This document shows positions 1-12,044 of a DNA stretch of 64,000 nt, piece by piece. Position 1 is the first letter of the stretch, and each line of letters begins with the position of its first letter. The notes beneath the pieces are model-generated. The model had not been told where the DNA came from. It saw only the letters and a list, made by a program, of their open reading frames with translations, and ran no database searches. A program made the translations under genes and the position numbers. The stretch is from Mrakia gelida (Eukaryota > Basidiomycota > Tremellomycetes > Cystofilobasidiales > Mrakiaceae): contig BRON01000006.1 in NCBI GenBank assembly GCA_024345305.1, positions 1,922,001 through 1,986,000 on the forward strand. Direction: 5' to 3'.

Positions 1-331
1 TGTTGAGGAGGGAGGAGAGGAGATGAGGAGCGAGAGTCGTCGTTGAAGATGTTTCGATCGTGCCTGCACGTACTTTTTTGGATTTCCTTTGCCTTTTGAT
101 CTTTGTGTTTTAACGAATCTGCATGACCCCATACCGTTCCTCTCTTCGTTGGTCCGTTAGTCTTAGCTTCGCTGTCCAGGACCGCTCGGTCGTCGTTCGT
201 CGCGTCGAAGGAACTCGCCGATCCCGTTCGACTGCTTCTCTTCAGCTCTTCTCTTGACCCTGCAGCCTAACGAATCGAAACATATCTATACACTTCGAAC
301 AAGCACCACCATCTCGTCCCCAACCAACCGC

Positions 332-3300
332 TCATGAAACCGTCGACGTCGGAGGTCGCAACATATCGACCAGGAGAGCGTTGACCACCGTTCCTTGTCG
401 ATAGCCGAAAGGGAGGCGTTCTCCTACTCGGAGCATCGCGAGCCTGAATTCCAACCCAAACCCACACCCACACCCGAACAGAAAAGTAGCCGTCAGTAAA
501 GAGTTCGACGCTTCGAGGTTGAGCGCGACGAGAATGCGGCGAGCAAGAAGAGAAAGGCGTCGACGAACCTGAACGTCTCGATGTTCTGCAAAATCGACGG
601 GACAGCCGACATGTTTTGATCTTCGAGCACTACCTCGAGCATTGAGAGGAGGGTTCGGGAGCCGAGGTACCTGAACGAAACGAACGAAGGGAAGCGCAGG
701 GAGGATTAGTGACGAGTCGTCGGTCGAGCCTCGAGGGAAGGAGCGAGGCAACAGGAAAGGCTTACCAGCAGATGACCTGCGTCACAAAAGGGAGATAGCG
801 AGCGTGTCAAAGGTGAGGATGGGCGAATGAGTGAAGAGGGGTAGCCGAGAGACGTACCAGGAAAGGTTGGAGCAACCCGAAATCGAACGACGTTCTCGAG
901 AGCGCGTGCACTTGGTCGAGGAGTCCTCGGATCCCTTCGCGGAGTTTTGGGAGGGAGGGATCGATGGGGTCGGAGCCTGGGAAGATGGAGAAAAGAAAAA
1001 GGGTGGGTTAGGCTGTCGAAGAGCAAGGAGGGAGGAGGGAAGGAGAGAGAACGAGGACGAGGACGAACCGTCCCAGTATCGTTGATGGAGGACGAGTTGA
1101 GCGCTGGAGGAGGGCACGATGGGAGAACGCTCAAGTCAGTTTGCGAAAGATCAAGAAGGAGAGAGGCCGTAGAACTTACACGAAAGGAAGAGCATGAGCG
1201 AGAACAGCATCTCGGTCGATGCTCAATCCGCCGAAAGCAGTCGAGGAAGCGGACGGGCTGCAGACGGACGAGGGAGAGGAGTCCCTGGGGAGTCGAGAAC
1301 GAAGGACGAGGTTTGTCAGTTCATCGAAGGCTCGAGAATACATCAAACAGAAGACAGGGCACTCACCTAAGCTGCGAAATTGCATTATCGAGCTCGATGA
1401 ACTCGCTCGTCTCCCTCGGATTTTCCAGCCCTTTGAGATCGCAGCGTCGAACGTAGTCGGCGCATCGACGAAGGAGGATTGTTCCTTTGATGGTGATAGC
1501 GAAGGGCGATGAGTGTTCCAGAGGGTGATGGGTGAAGAGGTCGTCGGAGTCGGGGAATTGAGACGGGAGGGAGGGTGTGAGCTGAGCGAAGGAAGCAAAG
1601 GAGGTCAGTCTCGAGAGGGAGAGGGGGGTTCGAGGGTGAAGAAAGACGCACATGGGAGGGGAATGTAGATTTGGAGGTTGGGATACCGATCCACTGCGAG
1701 AAAGAAAGCAGACGAGTCAGTTGAGAAGACGGAGACGCGTCGAAGGCGAAGTGAGGCGGGGGTCGAAAGAGCTCACAGCGTCCGAGACCGAGAGCGTTCC
1801 TTCCCAACCTGAACTACCGCATGAGTAGGTATCGACCGAGAGGACCATCCAGTATACTGAGGAAGCAAACGAAGGGAAGGTTGTTGAGCGATCGCGAAGC
1901 ACGAACGAGAACGAAACCGAAGAAGCGAGCTCACAGTTCTGCCTCTCGATCCGTTCGATGTCGTCCTTGGCTGTATCGAAGAAGTGGATCAGAAGGATGA
2001 TAACTCTCAGCGCGAAGAAGATCTGGACAAGGGCTCATCGACGCGAAGATGGGAAGAGCAACGTACGAGGAGACACCATCGACGGCTTCTTGATCGTTCT
2101 CCGATCTACGAACGGTCGAGCGTTCAACCCACAGATCAGAGCCATTCTAAAGACGAAAATGAAGTAGAGGTAGGAAGGCGTCAGCGAAAGCGAGCGAGGG
2201 GAGAAGGGAGAGGAAAAGAGAAGAAGGACTCACCGAGTCATCATGCTCGCGATCCCCCAAGCGTTCGGCCACATCCCCACCTGGCTCGTGTACAGCGAGA
2301 GGAAATACAGCGCCTGAGTCGTCTCGATCCAGTACTGAGGTTTGTTGCAGGCCTGAGCGGAGAAAGAACGCGTTCGACGGATCAGCCTTCGACGCGTCGT
2401 GAAGTGTTGGACGAAGGAGAGACGAAGCTTCGCTCACCTGCTGAGCATAAAGTCGTCCCCAAGTGAAGTGGATCTGTCCAAAATCCTGATCCACTCCAGT
2501 GGTGGTCCCAAACTGAGGTCTAGGTCCGAAGCCATCCCACTTGGGCTTCAGCTCATCTTCGAGATCGTTTCGTTCTCCTGTCGGAACGCCTCCGTCGAGA
2601 GGGTGGACGGGGAACTGAAGTGGGAGGAGGTCGAGGCCACCGATGAAGCGAGCGGTGACGGCGCAGATGGCGTGGAGGAGTGCTGCAGAAGGAAGAAGTG
2701 GTCAGTGAAGGGCGAAGGAGGAGGGAGGGAAGACGAGGACAAACCTGGGTGAGGGAAGCCTGAGTTTCGAGGAGGCAAGGCGAGACGAGCGAAGAAGCGT
2801 TCTTTGTTGAGGAGGTGAGTACTCCATGGGACGAAGGTGAAGAAGGTTTCGACGCTGGGGGAGGGAGGAGACGGGAGTCAGATTGAGAAAGGAGAGCAGA
2901 AGAGACGACGCGACGAACATGTGCTCGAGCTTGGTTGGGCAGGGCAGGTGGGCTGGCCATCTGTTCGAAGGAGATGAGGACGTGGTCAGTGAATGAAAAG
3001 GGATAAAGATAGCTGAGAACGACCGAAAACGCACCCAGGCCAAAGCAAATCCCTCAAAAACTGAGCCGAGTCGGAGTCGAGGATCCCACCGTCCACTTCA
3101 GCGGGAACCGAAGGTGCCTCCTCCAACTGGTTGAGTATCCCTTGCAACCCTCCAAATCCTGCATCGTCTCCTCCCCTCGATGGATCGCCCAAACCTCCGA
3201 TGCTCTCGCCTCCCGACAACTTCCTCGCGTCGTCTCGCGATCTTCCCTCCTCCGACGGCGAGAGGAAGGCCGAGTCCCGGTTCGAAGTGGGACCGGAGAG

Positions 3301-4575
3301 GGTGGACGGAGAAGGAGCCATGGGGTTGGTCTCGTTGACGAAGGAAGAAGGCGAAGTAGAGTAGGAATGAGATTGACTCGAGGAGGAGGACGCGCCGAAC
3401 GGCCATGTTGGCACGGGAGGAGGAGGTGGAGGCTGGTTTGGGGTTCTTGAGGTGAGGTATGGACGAGGGAAGGGTACCCATCCTGGCTGAGTGACGGTCT
3501 GATGTGGCTGAGAGTGAAGGTGGTTGTCGAAAGGAGGAAGAGGTGGAGGGAAGTAGGCCGACGAGTTGTGTTGAGAGGACGACGTCGAGGCGAGGGGAGG
3601 GAGAGTGTTCGCGCCTTCTGACGAGAAGAACTGTCCTGGAGGAGGTAGAACTCTCGAAGAAAGACCCATCCCGAATTGAGCTCCTCCAGCTGCGACGAAG
3701 GCGCTCGAAGAGAAGCCCATGGCTGAGCCTGACGAGGACGCGACACCTCCACCTCCTCCTCCCTCGCTCGAATGCTGATCAGCCGGATTTCCCAAGGCGT
3801 TGGAGCCACCTACTCCTCCGGCTATGGCCATCTTGAGCATCTCCTCGAGCTGCCGAACCCGGATTTCGAGAGCGTTCGGGTCGGCTGTTGACGTCGAGTT
3901 CGAGGAGGGACCAGGTCCTGCGACGGGAGCCGAGGAGGATGCTTCTCTGGACGAGGTCGAAGAGGAGCGTTCCTTAGGTACCGAAGAAGATGGAGATGGG
4001 TCCTCGTAGGTGCAGGTGGGTTGAGTCGGACGTGGCTGATTGGGGTTGAGGCTCTCTGAGAAAGGCGAGGGAGCAATGAGCGAGCGGGAGTCAGCTTGAG
4101 CTGAATGTTTGTGCGCTAGTAGAAAAGAAAAGAGGCTCGATACTAACGGAGTTGGGAGGTGAAGGTTCTGACGCACTTTCCACACGCAGGGCGGATGGCA
4201 TCGCAGCCTGGATTGGGAGGAAGCCAAAGGGAAAGAGACGAAGGGAGGAGGAGGAGGAGCGAGGTCAGCTTCGACTCTCTCCCAAGATGCTTGACTCCTG
4301 TTGCCGTTTCGCCTCTCTCCCTGGGGTGCAGGGCGACTCGCGAACTCACGAATCTTCTTCTTTCTGCACTATAAGATTCAAGAAGCAAAAGAGAAGGAGG
4401 GGATCAGGGTTGAGTTCGAGAGAAGGACGGGTGGAGGGAGGGAAGAGCTCAACGAACGAACCTCGCGGCAAGACTGATTCCTCCCGAGCGCCCCTGGTTT
4501 CTGGCCAGGTCGTCGAGCAGGTATACCCTCAGCTGAAGTAGGAGGAGGAATAGGAGCAGAGACGTCTTTGGGCAT
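332..4575 (-). CDS. Zn2Cys6 fungal transcription factor (fungal_trans domain)
   Basis: Nuclear regulator of unknown target. The zinc binuclear cluster is built from three exons. Exon 1 (4461-4575, start ATG MPKDVS) ends in SCRE. A 19-nt micro-exon (4350-4368) gives CRKKKI. The next exon gives RCDAIRPACGKC, and the sixth cysteine is in TCTYEDP. A long Ser/Pro/Gly-rich linker follows, then the fungal_trans (PF04082) region: WPAHLPCPTKLEHM, VETFFTFVPWSTHLLNKERF, ALLHAICAVTARF, IETTQALYFLSLY, and a VYWMVLSVD segment in the place of the usual RRxFW. Further C-terminal blocks are DRDAVLAHALPFV, AQLVLHQRYWDG and SMLEVVLEDQNMSAV. The last exon joins in frame at IETFR/LAMLRVGERL and stops at 332. There are at least 12 exons. 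The cluster and core domain are certain at family level; small internal exon edges are my reading. It is divergently arranged with the transporter at 5227. Confidence 0.82.
4350..4368 (-). other. 19-nt micro-exon inside the zinc cluster
   Basis: On the minus strand the sequence TGCAGAAAGAAGAAGATTC lies between an acceptor (CTTATAG) and a donor (GTGAGT). Splicing it between the SCRE exon and the exon starting GCTGCGATGCC yields CRECRKKKIRCDAIRPACGKC in one frame. That spacing is correct for a Zn2Cys6 cluster, and skipping the exon would shift the frame. Confidence 0.85.
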
Positions 4576-5226
4576 GCTTGTTGAGTGGAGGGTGGAGGAG
4601 AAGGAAGAAAGCGATTCGTCGGTCGAACCTCAGCTCGACCGCGATTTGGGAAATAGACTCTCTGCGAGCGCCGTCGTCAAGGGAACGTGATAATTCTCTC
4701 GGAAACGACTTTCGGGACCTTGGCTTGATATAAAGATTCTCCATGCAAAGAACGAAACATCTGTTCTTGAAGCTCGGGGATTTAGTGAGCTCCCAACCAC
4801 GACGAGCTCAAGCTCCTCCCTCCTTCCTTTCTCTCTCCACATCGCCCTTTTGGCCGCCATACCTTCTCCCTAGCAATATCGGAACCCTCTGTTAGGCTCG
4901 TTCGACTCTACTCTCTCGCTGTCTGGACTGGGCGTCGTGAGTCTTCCTTCCCTCGAACGGACGCTAGCTCCTCCGCCTCGTCCTCGCTTCCCCTTCCTTC
5001 CCTGACCTCTCCCACCTCTTCCTGCTCCTCAGGTTTCCAGCTCGTTCTTCGATCTACCAGCCAAAATGTGCGCCCGCTTTCGCCTCTTCAAGATAATACT
5101 GAGGGAAACAGAGCCAGATAAGCTGACGTCCTCCTTTCCTTCTCCCTCTTGCTCGCTCGCTCGACCCTCCCCTCTCTCCCTCCCTCGACCCTCTCTCGTC
5201 CTTCCCTCTCGCCCAGATCTCTCAGT
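4576..5226. promoter_or_regulatory. Divergent intergenic region between the transcription factor and the NIPA transporter
   Basis: About 650 bp separate the two divergent start codons. It is CT/GA-rich with no convincing reading frame. It should hold both promoters and 5' UTRs. No specific operator could be recognised. Confidence 0.5.
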
Positions 5227-7157
5227 ATGAGCTCGATACCCACGGAAGAAGATATGGGGAAGGCTACTCTCATCGGAGTCGCCATCTCCATAGCAGGAAG
5301 TGAGCCCATCTCGTGTCTTGCTCGCGGAGAAGGAAACGATCGAGCTGACCACCCTCTCCTTCCCTCCTTCAGACATCCTCATCTCCCTCGCTCTCAACAC
5401 CCAAAAGCTAGCTCACTCCAGACTAGAATACACCCCTCCTCCGTCACCCGTACGACCTCCTCCACCCCCTCCAATCCCATCCCTTCCCTCGGAAACGAGC
5501 CATCTCCTACCAGCAGCTCCCAACCCTTGGGCCTCCTCCTCCTCGCCTTCGACTCCTCCCACCCCTTCCTCAAAACGAACCCACACCTCCTCCTTCCTCA
5601 AATCCAAGCTCTGGTGGCTAGGCTTGCTCCTCATGTCTCTGGGAGAGCTCGGCAACTTCGCTTCCTATGCTTTCGCTCCAGCGTCGGTCGTCTCTCCCCT
5701 CGGCGCCGTCTCCCTCGTCGCGAACTGGGCTTTCGCACCTCTCCTGTTGGGCGAGAAGTTCAGGAGGAAGGATGTGCTGGGTGTCAGTCTGGCGATTATT
5801 GGAGCGGGGACGGTGGTCCTGTCGAGTAGGGAGAGTCAGCAAGGGCTGGACGCGGACGGGTTAATGGACGCGGTGAAGCAGCTCCCGTTCATCGTCTACT
5901 CGGCTGTCGTGTGAGTTCAACAACATCAGGGAGTATGCAGCAGAGGTGATGGAAGGTGGGCTCTGACTCTATGTATCGAACTTGCAGCGCTGGCGCCGCC
6001 ATCATCCTCGGAGTCCTTTCGGAGCTCGGATGGGACGACGATTACGTTTTGATCGACGTTGGACTTTGCTCGTTACTCGGAGGATTTACTGGTGAGTCCG
6101 TGCTCCTTGTACCCTCTTCGGCTTTCGAATCGTCGCTGACCCGTTCGTCCGTCGCAGTCCTCTCGACGAAGGCCGTCTCGTCCCTCCTCTCCTCTCTCCT
6201 CTGGGACGCCGTCAAGGTCCCAATCTTCTACCCCGCGCTGGCTGTTCTGGTAGCGACTTGCATCGGACAGCTTCGGTGAGCTTGCATCACTTTCGAACTG
6301 GGACCGTCACAGCCCGAGGAAACGCGAACCGCTGACTGTCCGCCCTTCGACGCGTCGTCTCGTCTTCTCTCTCAAACAGCTACCTCAACAAGGCTCTTCA
6401 GCGTTTCGACTCTAAAGTCGTCGTCCCAACTCAGTTCTGCCTCTTCTCGCTTTCGGCCATCGTCGGATCAGGCGTGCTCTATCGAGATTTCGACGACGTT
6501 TCACCTCAACGGTTCGTTCACTTCGATACCCTCGTTTCTCCTTCCTTCTGTCTTCCGACTGCCCTTCGAGCCGCCTGCTCGGGCCTTTTACAACCCCATC
6601 TGACCTCTCACTACTCGTCTCGTCTTCGCAGCTTCCTCACCTTCCTCCTCGGCCTAACAACCACCTTCCTAGGAGTCTTCCTCCTCGTCCCCTCCTCGCC
6701 ATCATCGTCCTCTCAACCTTCCTCCCAACCCTCAACCCCGCCCCAACAACCCACACCCACTCCCTCGTCGCCAACCCTCTCCGACGCAACCATCATCCCC
6801 ATCAAACCCTCCTCCAACTCCGTCTCCATCGTCGTCCCTCCTCGCATGCCCGTCCGCTTGCGTCGCTCAAGCTCAACGCGTGGTCTCTCCGCTGGACACA
6901 TCTTGCTCACGAGCACGAACGAGGTTCCGGGGTTGACGGATGTGATATCGATTCATCCGGGAGGAGGTACGAGTCCTAGTCGAGCGAGGGTGGGGATGGT
7001 CGTTGGGAGTTGGGGGACGAGGAGAGGTCCGATGGACGAGGTGGAGGAGGAGGCGGGTGGATTGGGTGGGAGTGGGATAAGGATTGGGGGGACGAGGAGT
7101 GCGAGTAGGGAGGGGAGAGCGGAAGAGGGGACAGGTGCTGGGAATGGGGAGGTCTAG
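5227..7157 (+). CDS. NIPA-type magnesium transporter (DUF803)
   Basis: Predicted multi-span membrane carrier of the NIPA/drug-metabolite transporter superfamily, probably moving Mg2+ at the plasma or an endosomal membrane. The start MSSIPTEEDMGKATLIG leads through a first intron to GNILISLALNTQKLAH, the typical first NIPA helix. A Pro/Ser-rich insert of about 60 residues follows. The strongest family signature is then WWLGLLLMSLGELGNFASYA with APASVVSPLGAVSLVAN. Later helices include PFIVYSAVV, VLSTKAVSSLLSSLLWDAVK, ALAVLVATCIGQLR and VVPTQFCLFSLSAIVGSGVLY. The C-terminal tail of about 170 residues is Ser/Pro/Gly-rich and presumably cytosolic. At least six exons, with introns at about 5299, 5911, 6090, 6279 and 6512. 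Substrate is inferred from the family. Confidence 0.85.
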
Positions 7158-7478
7158 CTTGATGGTTGGTTGGATCGTTATGTTTTCGACACGTTTTCCC
7201 GTCTTCCTCCCTCGTCATCTGGAAAGCGAGCACGGTGCTGTGCTGGGAATGAAACTCATGATCATACGAAGAGAGAGGCCAGATACCTAGACTACGAAAG
7301 AAACGAAACGAGAAAGAGAAGCAAAGCAAGCTCGAAGTTCCGACGCGTCGAAAACATAAGACGACGGACGCGCCTCCTCCCTCGTCCCTCCGATCGCTTC
7401 TCCACCACACGCCCAACAGCCCGCTCAGCTAATCACCATCACCAACTCCATCACCAACCCTCGCTCCTTCTCCCAGAC

Positions 7479-9078
7479 CTACAACTCCAAGACAACCACC
7501 TCTACGACGACCTCGACTTCTCCCAACTCCTCGATCCTCCCTCGCAAAGCACTCGCATTTCCCTCCGACTTCGTTCCGAAGATGATCTTCTTGACGTTCC
7601 CGGTGTGCCTGAGGATGAAGTCTCGTCCTTCGGGGAGGGAGGGGTGTTGGAGAATCGAGGTGAGGGTGGGAAAGATGGTCTCGAGGAGGGAGGAAGTGAG
7701 GTCGAAGGGGAAGTCGAGTTGGAGTCGAGGGAGGTAGGGGATGCGATGAAGGTTGTCGAGGAAGGAGGCGAGGATGGAAGGGAGATGTACGAGGGTGAGT
7801 CGAAGGGCTAGAAGGTGGTTCGGGTGGACAAAGGAAGCCTCCCAAGTCCATCGTCTGTGCTGAGACTCATTCCACCTTCTTCCCAAGGTCTCGAGCGTCC
7901 AGCAGATGTGCTCCGAGTCGAGATCCAGAAAGAAGAAGGTTTCGGCTGAAGATCGATGGCCACAGGCTGGAACGAGGGAATATCCAGAGACAAGGCCCAG
8001 GAGGAGGTGATCCGCAGATCTTGCCAACCTGAGCAGCACTCCCATGCCCCGCGAAGGCGATGGAGAGGTCGTGGTAGGAGCGACATCCACCCAGACGGAA
8101 GATTTCGCATGTCGAAGAGGATGATCGAAGTCGTCCGTGGTGACATCGTCCGCAAGATCCAAGGTCGTCTCGTCTCGAAGGTCGAACGCAACCTGATGGT
8201 AGAACAGAGGTCGCGCGATGACCCTCCATCGACGACAAACGAGTTGAAGTCCGACTGGGTTCCAAGGTCTCGATCCAGGAGGAGGGTCTGCGATTCCGAG
8301 AAGAACGTTCGAGTAGTGGTAGAAGTGGAGGGGCTGGTGGAGGTGGTGAAGGATCTCGGTGAGGATTTCGTTTGGGAAGACGTCGAGGTCGGAGGGAGGA
8401 GGAGGAGGAGGGAGGAGCTGCTGGGAGACAAGAATGGAGGTCAGCTTCGGTGTTGGGGTAAGCTGGAAGGGAGCAGAGACTCACCTTAGTAGAGGAAGGT
8501 CGAGGCTTCGAAGAAGGGAAGAACGAAGACGACGAGGAAGCGAACGAGGAGGGTGGTCTTGCGACGACGGTCGAGCTAGAGGGAAGGCCAGCGATGGGTC
8601 GAGATCCAGATACCGAGGACAACTGAAGTCGAAAGAGAACAGTCAGGCCATGTCAGCATATATGTTCGTATGTGAGGCGCTGTCGAGAGGACACAGAGAA
8701 GGAAGGGAGGAAGGACGAGACGAACCTTCCCTCCTCCTGATCCTCCTCCTCCTCCCTCCCTCCCCTCCTTCTTCTTCAGCCTCTCGACCTCTTCCTTTAA
8801 GAAGACCACTCGACTCTGAAGAGCAGAGTTTCGACTCTTGAGATCCTTAACTTCCTCGAGAAGAGATTCTCGTTCGGAGGTGATGTCCTGGATCCCATCA
8901 AAGAAAGGAAGAAAGGAGGGGAGGTGGGTGAGCTCGACGCTTTCTCTCCTTCCTCCCCTCGCCGCATACACCCTTCCCTCATTGCTGCTGGGAGAAGAAA
9001 GCTCACCTTCCAGATATTATCGACGAGTTCTTGAGCAAAAGATCGAGTTTCCGAGGGAGAGGCGGAAGAGGGGAGCAT
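7479..9078 (-). CDS. F-box family protein, copy A (coiled coil + F-box)
   Basis: Member of a four-copy family in this window, about 440 residues in four exons. Exon 1 (9007-9078) encodes MLPSSASPSETRS and AQELVDNIWK. Exon 2 (8726-8887) is a leucine-heptad coiled coil starting DITSERESLLEEV and ending in a Gly-rich run. Exon 3 (about 8486-8622) is a Ser-rich linker including GSRPIAGLPSSST. Exon 4 opens with QLLPPPPPPSDLDVF and then the F-box (VFPNEILTEILHHLHQ to GLQLVCRRWR). A variable middle follows, then a conserved end (LPEGRDFILRHTGNVKKIIF to VVVEVVVLEL). F-box proteins usually bring targets to SCF ubiquitin ligases through Skp1; the target here is unknown. No internal stop was seen. It ends 320 bp beyond the NIPA gene and starts 187 bp from the end of FOL1. 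Confidence 0.78.
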
Positions 9079-9264
9079 GCTAGAGTCTGCGAGAAGGGAG
9101 GGAGGGAGGAGGAGGTCGACGTTCGAGAGAACTCGCGTTTCGAGCTCACCTCTTCGTTTTGGGTCGCCCTTTTCTCCTTCGCGACCGCTTTCCCGCCAAG
9201 ATACAAGATCATCGCGTCTTCACAAGCAACTAACTCTATAGAAATCGAAGAACCCGAGATCTCA

Positions 9265-11757
9265 CTAAACCCTCCCCCTCCCAACAGCCTCCAACACCCC
9301 AATCAACTCCCTCGTCTCCTTCGTATCATGAACCCTCACCACCTTCGTTACCCTCCTCCCAACATAGCAAGCCGCCACGACCCCCAAACTCCCACCCACC
9401 CTCTCCCTCGGGACCTCCACTCCCGTCACCTCCCCAACGAACCTCTTCCTACTCCCCCCAACCAAAACAGGGTACCCCTCCAACCCACTCCCCTCCTGCG
9501 TCAACTCCTCCAGATGCGCCAAAAGCTCAAGGTTCTGATCCGACGTCTTCGCGAATCCAAGTCCCGGATCAAGGATGATATTCCATTTCTTGACTCCTGC
9601 TTTGAGAGCTTGTTGAACCGAAGCGAGGAGGAAGATCCGAACGGATTCGACGATCGTTGACGCGTCGGACGAGTAGTCGGTGAGGGATCCCATGGTCTTG
9701 GACGTTCCTCTCGAATGCATCAACACCACTGGCACCGAGGATTTGGCCATCACCTCCAACATCCCCTTCTCCGCTCCAGCCCTCACATCATTCACGCAGG
9801 ACGCACCGACCTTCAACGCCTCCCTCGCCACTCCCGCTCGATAGGTATCCACCGAAATGGGGACTTCGATCCCTGCTTCCCTCAGCGCCTTGATCCCTTC
9901 AACGACGCGTCGAGTTTCCTCCTCCTCGGAGACTTCGTCTGCTCCAGGACGGGTAGAGAGGCCACCGACGTCGAGGATGTTGGCTCCTTGGTTGATCATC
10001 TTCTGGGCTGCTTGGATGAGGGAGGAGGTGGTGGGGTAGGAGGCGCCGTCGGAGAAGGAGTCGGGGGTGAGGTTTAGGATGGACATGATGAGGAGGGAGG
10101 GGGTTGTGGGGAGGGGAGAGGAGGGAGCGTGGAAGGGGAGGATGGGGATTAGGGAGGGAGGGCCGAGGAGGGAGAGGAGGGTGGAGATGGAGGAGGGGAG
10201 GGAGGGGTGCTGGTAGGTTGGGATGATGCTGCGACGAAGGAACGAAGCGAGCACGCTAGGTCAGCGGGCGCGCGAGAGAGGTTAAGGAGGTGCCATGAAG
10301 ACGAGGACTCACTCAGCCAAAGGCCTCAAAACAAACTCCCTCTCACGGAGTCTCGGATGAGGAACGATCAACCCTCCCTCCTCCGACTCGAGCTCAACCG
10401 ACTCGTCGTCGTAGAAGATCAGATCGAGATCGACCACTCGAGGACCGTTGGTGAAGGTCTTGGTTCGTCCTACGGCTGCTTCGATCTTCTTGAGGAGGCG
10501 GAGGAGGAGAAGAGGGGAGAGGGTGGTGGTGATCTGCGACGAACATGCAAAAAGACACAAAACGCGTCGACGAAAGAGGTCAGTCAGGTCAAGCGGCTCA
10601 TTTCTCTTTGTTTTCGAACGAGGAAGGAGGGAGAGATAGATGGCGGAGAGGCAAAAGGGAGGAAGATGGGTGGGACGTACCTTGCAAGCTCCATTCACGA
10701 ACTTGGCCTGATCCTCAACGTACATCGGTTCGCTCTGGTACAAGAAGCTCGTCTCGACCAACCGACTCGTGCCCTCGCTCTCCGTATTGATCATCTCGAC
10801 GGCCTTGGTGATGTTGGCTACCGAGTCTCCGATGTTGGATCCGAGAGCGAGGATGGCGATGTGCTCGTTGGGCGATGAAGTGGACGACGCGCCGAGAGCG
10901 AGGGAGGACGACGCGGAGGAGGAGGAGGTGGTGGACGAGCGAGTGATCTCGACGGAAGCGTACTTGGCGAAGGTGAGAGCGTAGGGTTTGGAGACTCGGA
11001 CGGTGAGGGAGGTGAGGGAGGAGTGAGGGTAGGTTGAAGGGAGAGGGAGGGAGAGGAGGTGGGTTGCGAGGTTGGAGGTGATGGATTCGATGGTTTGGTA
11101 CGAGGTTGGGGTGACGAACTGGTAGCGAAGAGGAAGCGTAGAGAGTCAGCTCAAAGAAATGTATATAGAAAGACAAAGAGAGAGCCGACTCACATCGTGA
11201 ACGGCATCCGAAAGAAGCTTGTGAGGGAATCCAGTCGAGTCCGAGTCGAGGGAGGGTGCGAAGGGAGGAAGGGGAGCCTCGAGATCTACGACGACCATCT
11301 GCTTCTCTAGTCTCTCTTGAGGGTTGATTCCAATCACACACCTCACTGGAATCTCCCTGATCCTGACGACATCCCTCTCTCCTTCCTCCGGCTGTCCTCC
11401 CCTCCAGATCTGAACCTCAGCCCAACCTCCAGCCAACACCTTGGTCGCTCCAATCTTGACTCCTACCCTTCCAGCTCCCAGCCCCTTGAGTACGACGACT
11501 ACTTCCTCTGCGCACTCCTCCAAGGAAGCCCATGATTTGGATTGAACGAGAGCTGTTACTGCTTTGGTTGCTGTTGAGTAGTTGATCGTGGAAGGGAGGG
11601 TGTCCGTCGAAGCGGAAGTTTCGATGGGATGAGTGATCGTGAGGGAGAGCAGGTGAGGGGAGGGTAAGGACCGAGACCAGTGATCTTGAGAGATCGTTAA
11701 CGCGAGGGAAAGGTCCGTGATGAGAATTTTATCGGGCGAGAGAGAGGAGGAGGCCAT
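9265..11757 (-). CDS. FOL1: Trifunctional folate synthesis protein (DHNA/HPPK/DHPS)
   Basis: Makes dihydropteroate for folate by three fused activities: dihydroneopterin aldolase, hydroxymethyl-dihydropterin pyrophosphokinase and dihydropteroate synthase. Start MASSSLSPDKILITDLSLA. The N-terminal third holds two FolB-like repeats; the second begins VRIREIPVRCVIGINPQERL. HPPK follows with HIAILALGSNIGDSVANI and the signature GPRVVDLDLIFYDDESVELE. DHPS has SILNLTPDSFSDGASY, ANILDVGGLSTRPGADE, a VSVDTYRAGVA-like strand (written PISVDTYRAGVA here), NIILDPGLGFAKT and VLVGGSRKRFVGEV. The order matches the yeast enzyme. Introns interrupt the FolB region and HPPK (about 10540-10680). It is divergent from the WDR59-like gene with 287 bp between starts. 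Confidence 0.93.
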
Positions 11758-12044
11758 CGTGGGAAGAGGGGGGAAGGAGGGGAGGGGAGGAGGGGAGGAG
11801 GAAAGGGTGAGCTCGAAGAAGGAGGAGGGCGATGGGCGATGGGGGTGCTGCTGGGAGGGGACGGATTTCCTTGGAGCTTGAAGACGGGTGTATGCGCTTG
11901 TTGGTGCTCGAGTTATTCTGATGAGAAAGTCCTAGAAAAGGAGAAGATGGTTGGGAGGGAAGCAACAGGAGAGGGCCGTCGAAATCGAGTCAAGCTCGTC
12001 GAGTCCTTCTCCTTCTCCTTCCCCTTCAACTCTCTCCTGCTGGG
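11758..12044. promoter_or_regulatory. Divergent promoter between FOL1 and the WDR59-like gene
   Basis: Short 287-bp interval between two divergent ATGs, GA-rich on the plus strand. It must carry both core promoters. No TATA box or known operator could be assigned. Confidence 0.5.

Noticed and set aside
831..1456. Plus-strand frames rich in Arg/Glu over the first gene
   Set aside because: They are reverse complements of Ser/Pro/Leu-rich coding and intron sequence of the minus-strand transcription factor.
2130..2500. Possible P-type ATPase segment (TTQALYFLSLYTSQVGMWPN)
   Set aside because: With the upstream zinc cluster and the LLHAICAVTARF block it fits the fungal_trans domain of a Zn2Cys6 factor instead.
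7170..7811. Long plus-strand reading frame opposite F-box copy A, with similar frames opposite B, C and D
   Set aside because: The antisense frame is open because of codon bias in the family. It follows the paralogues only where the sense protein is conserved, and no start, splice pattern or domain is shared.
8488..8640. Alternative frame in the family linker exon reading WISTHRWPSLSLDRRR
   Set aside because: The upstream coil exon ends in phase 0 and the downstream exon begins in phase 0 (QLLPPP), so only the Ser-rich frame joins both. An apparent extra stop in copy C in this frame was therefore not used as evidence.
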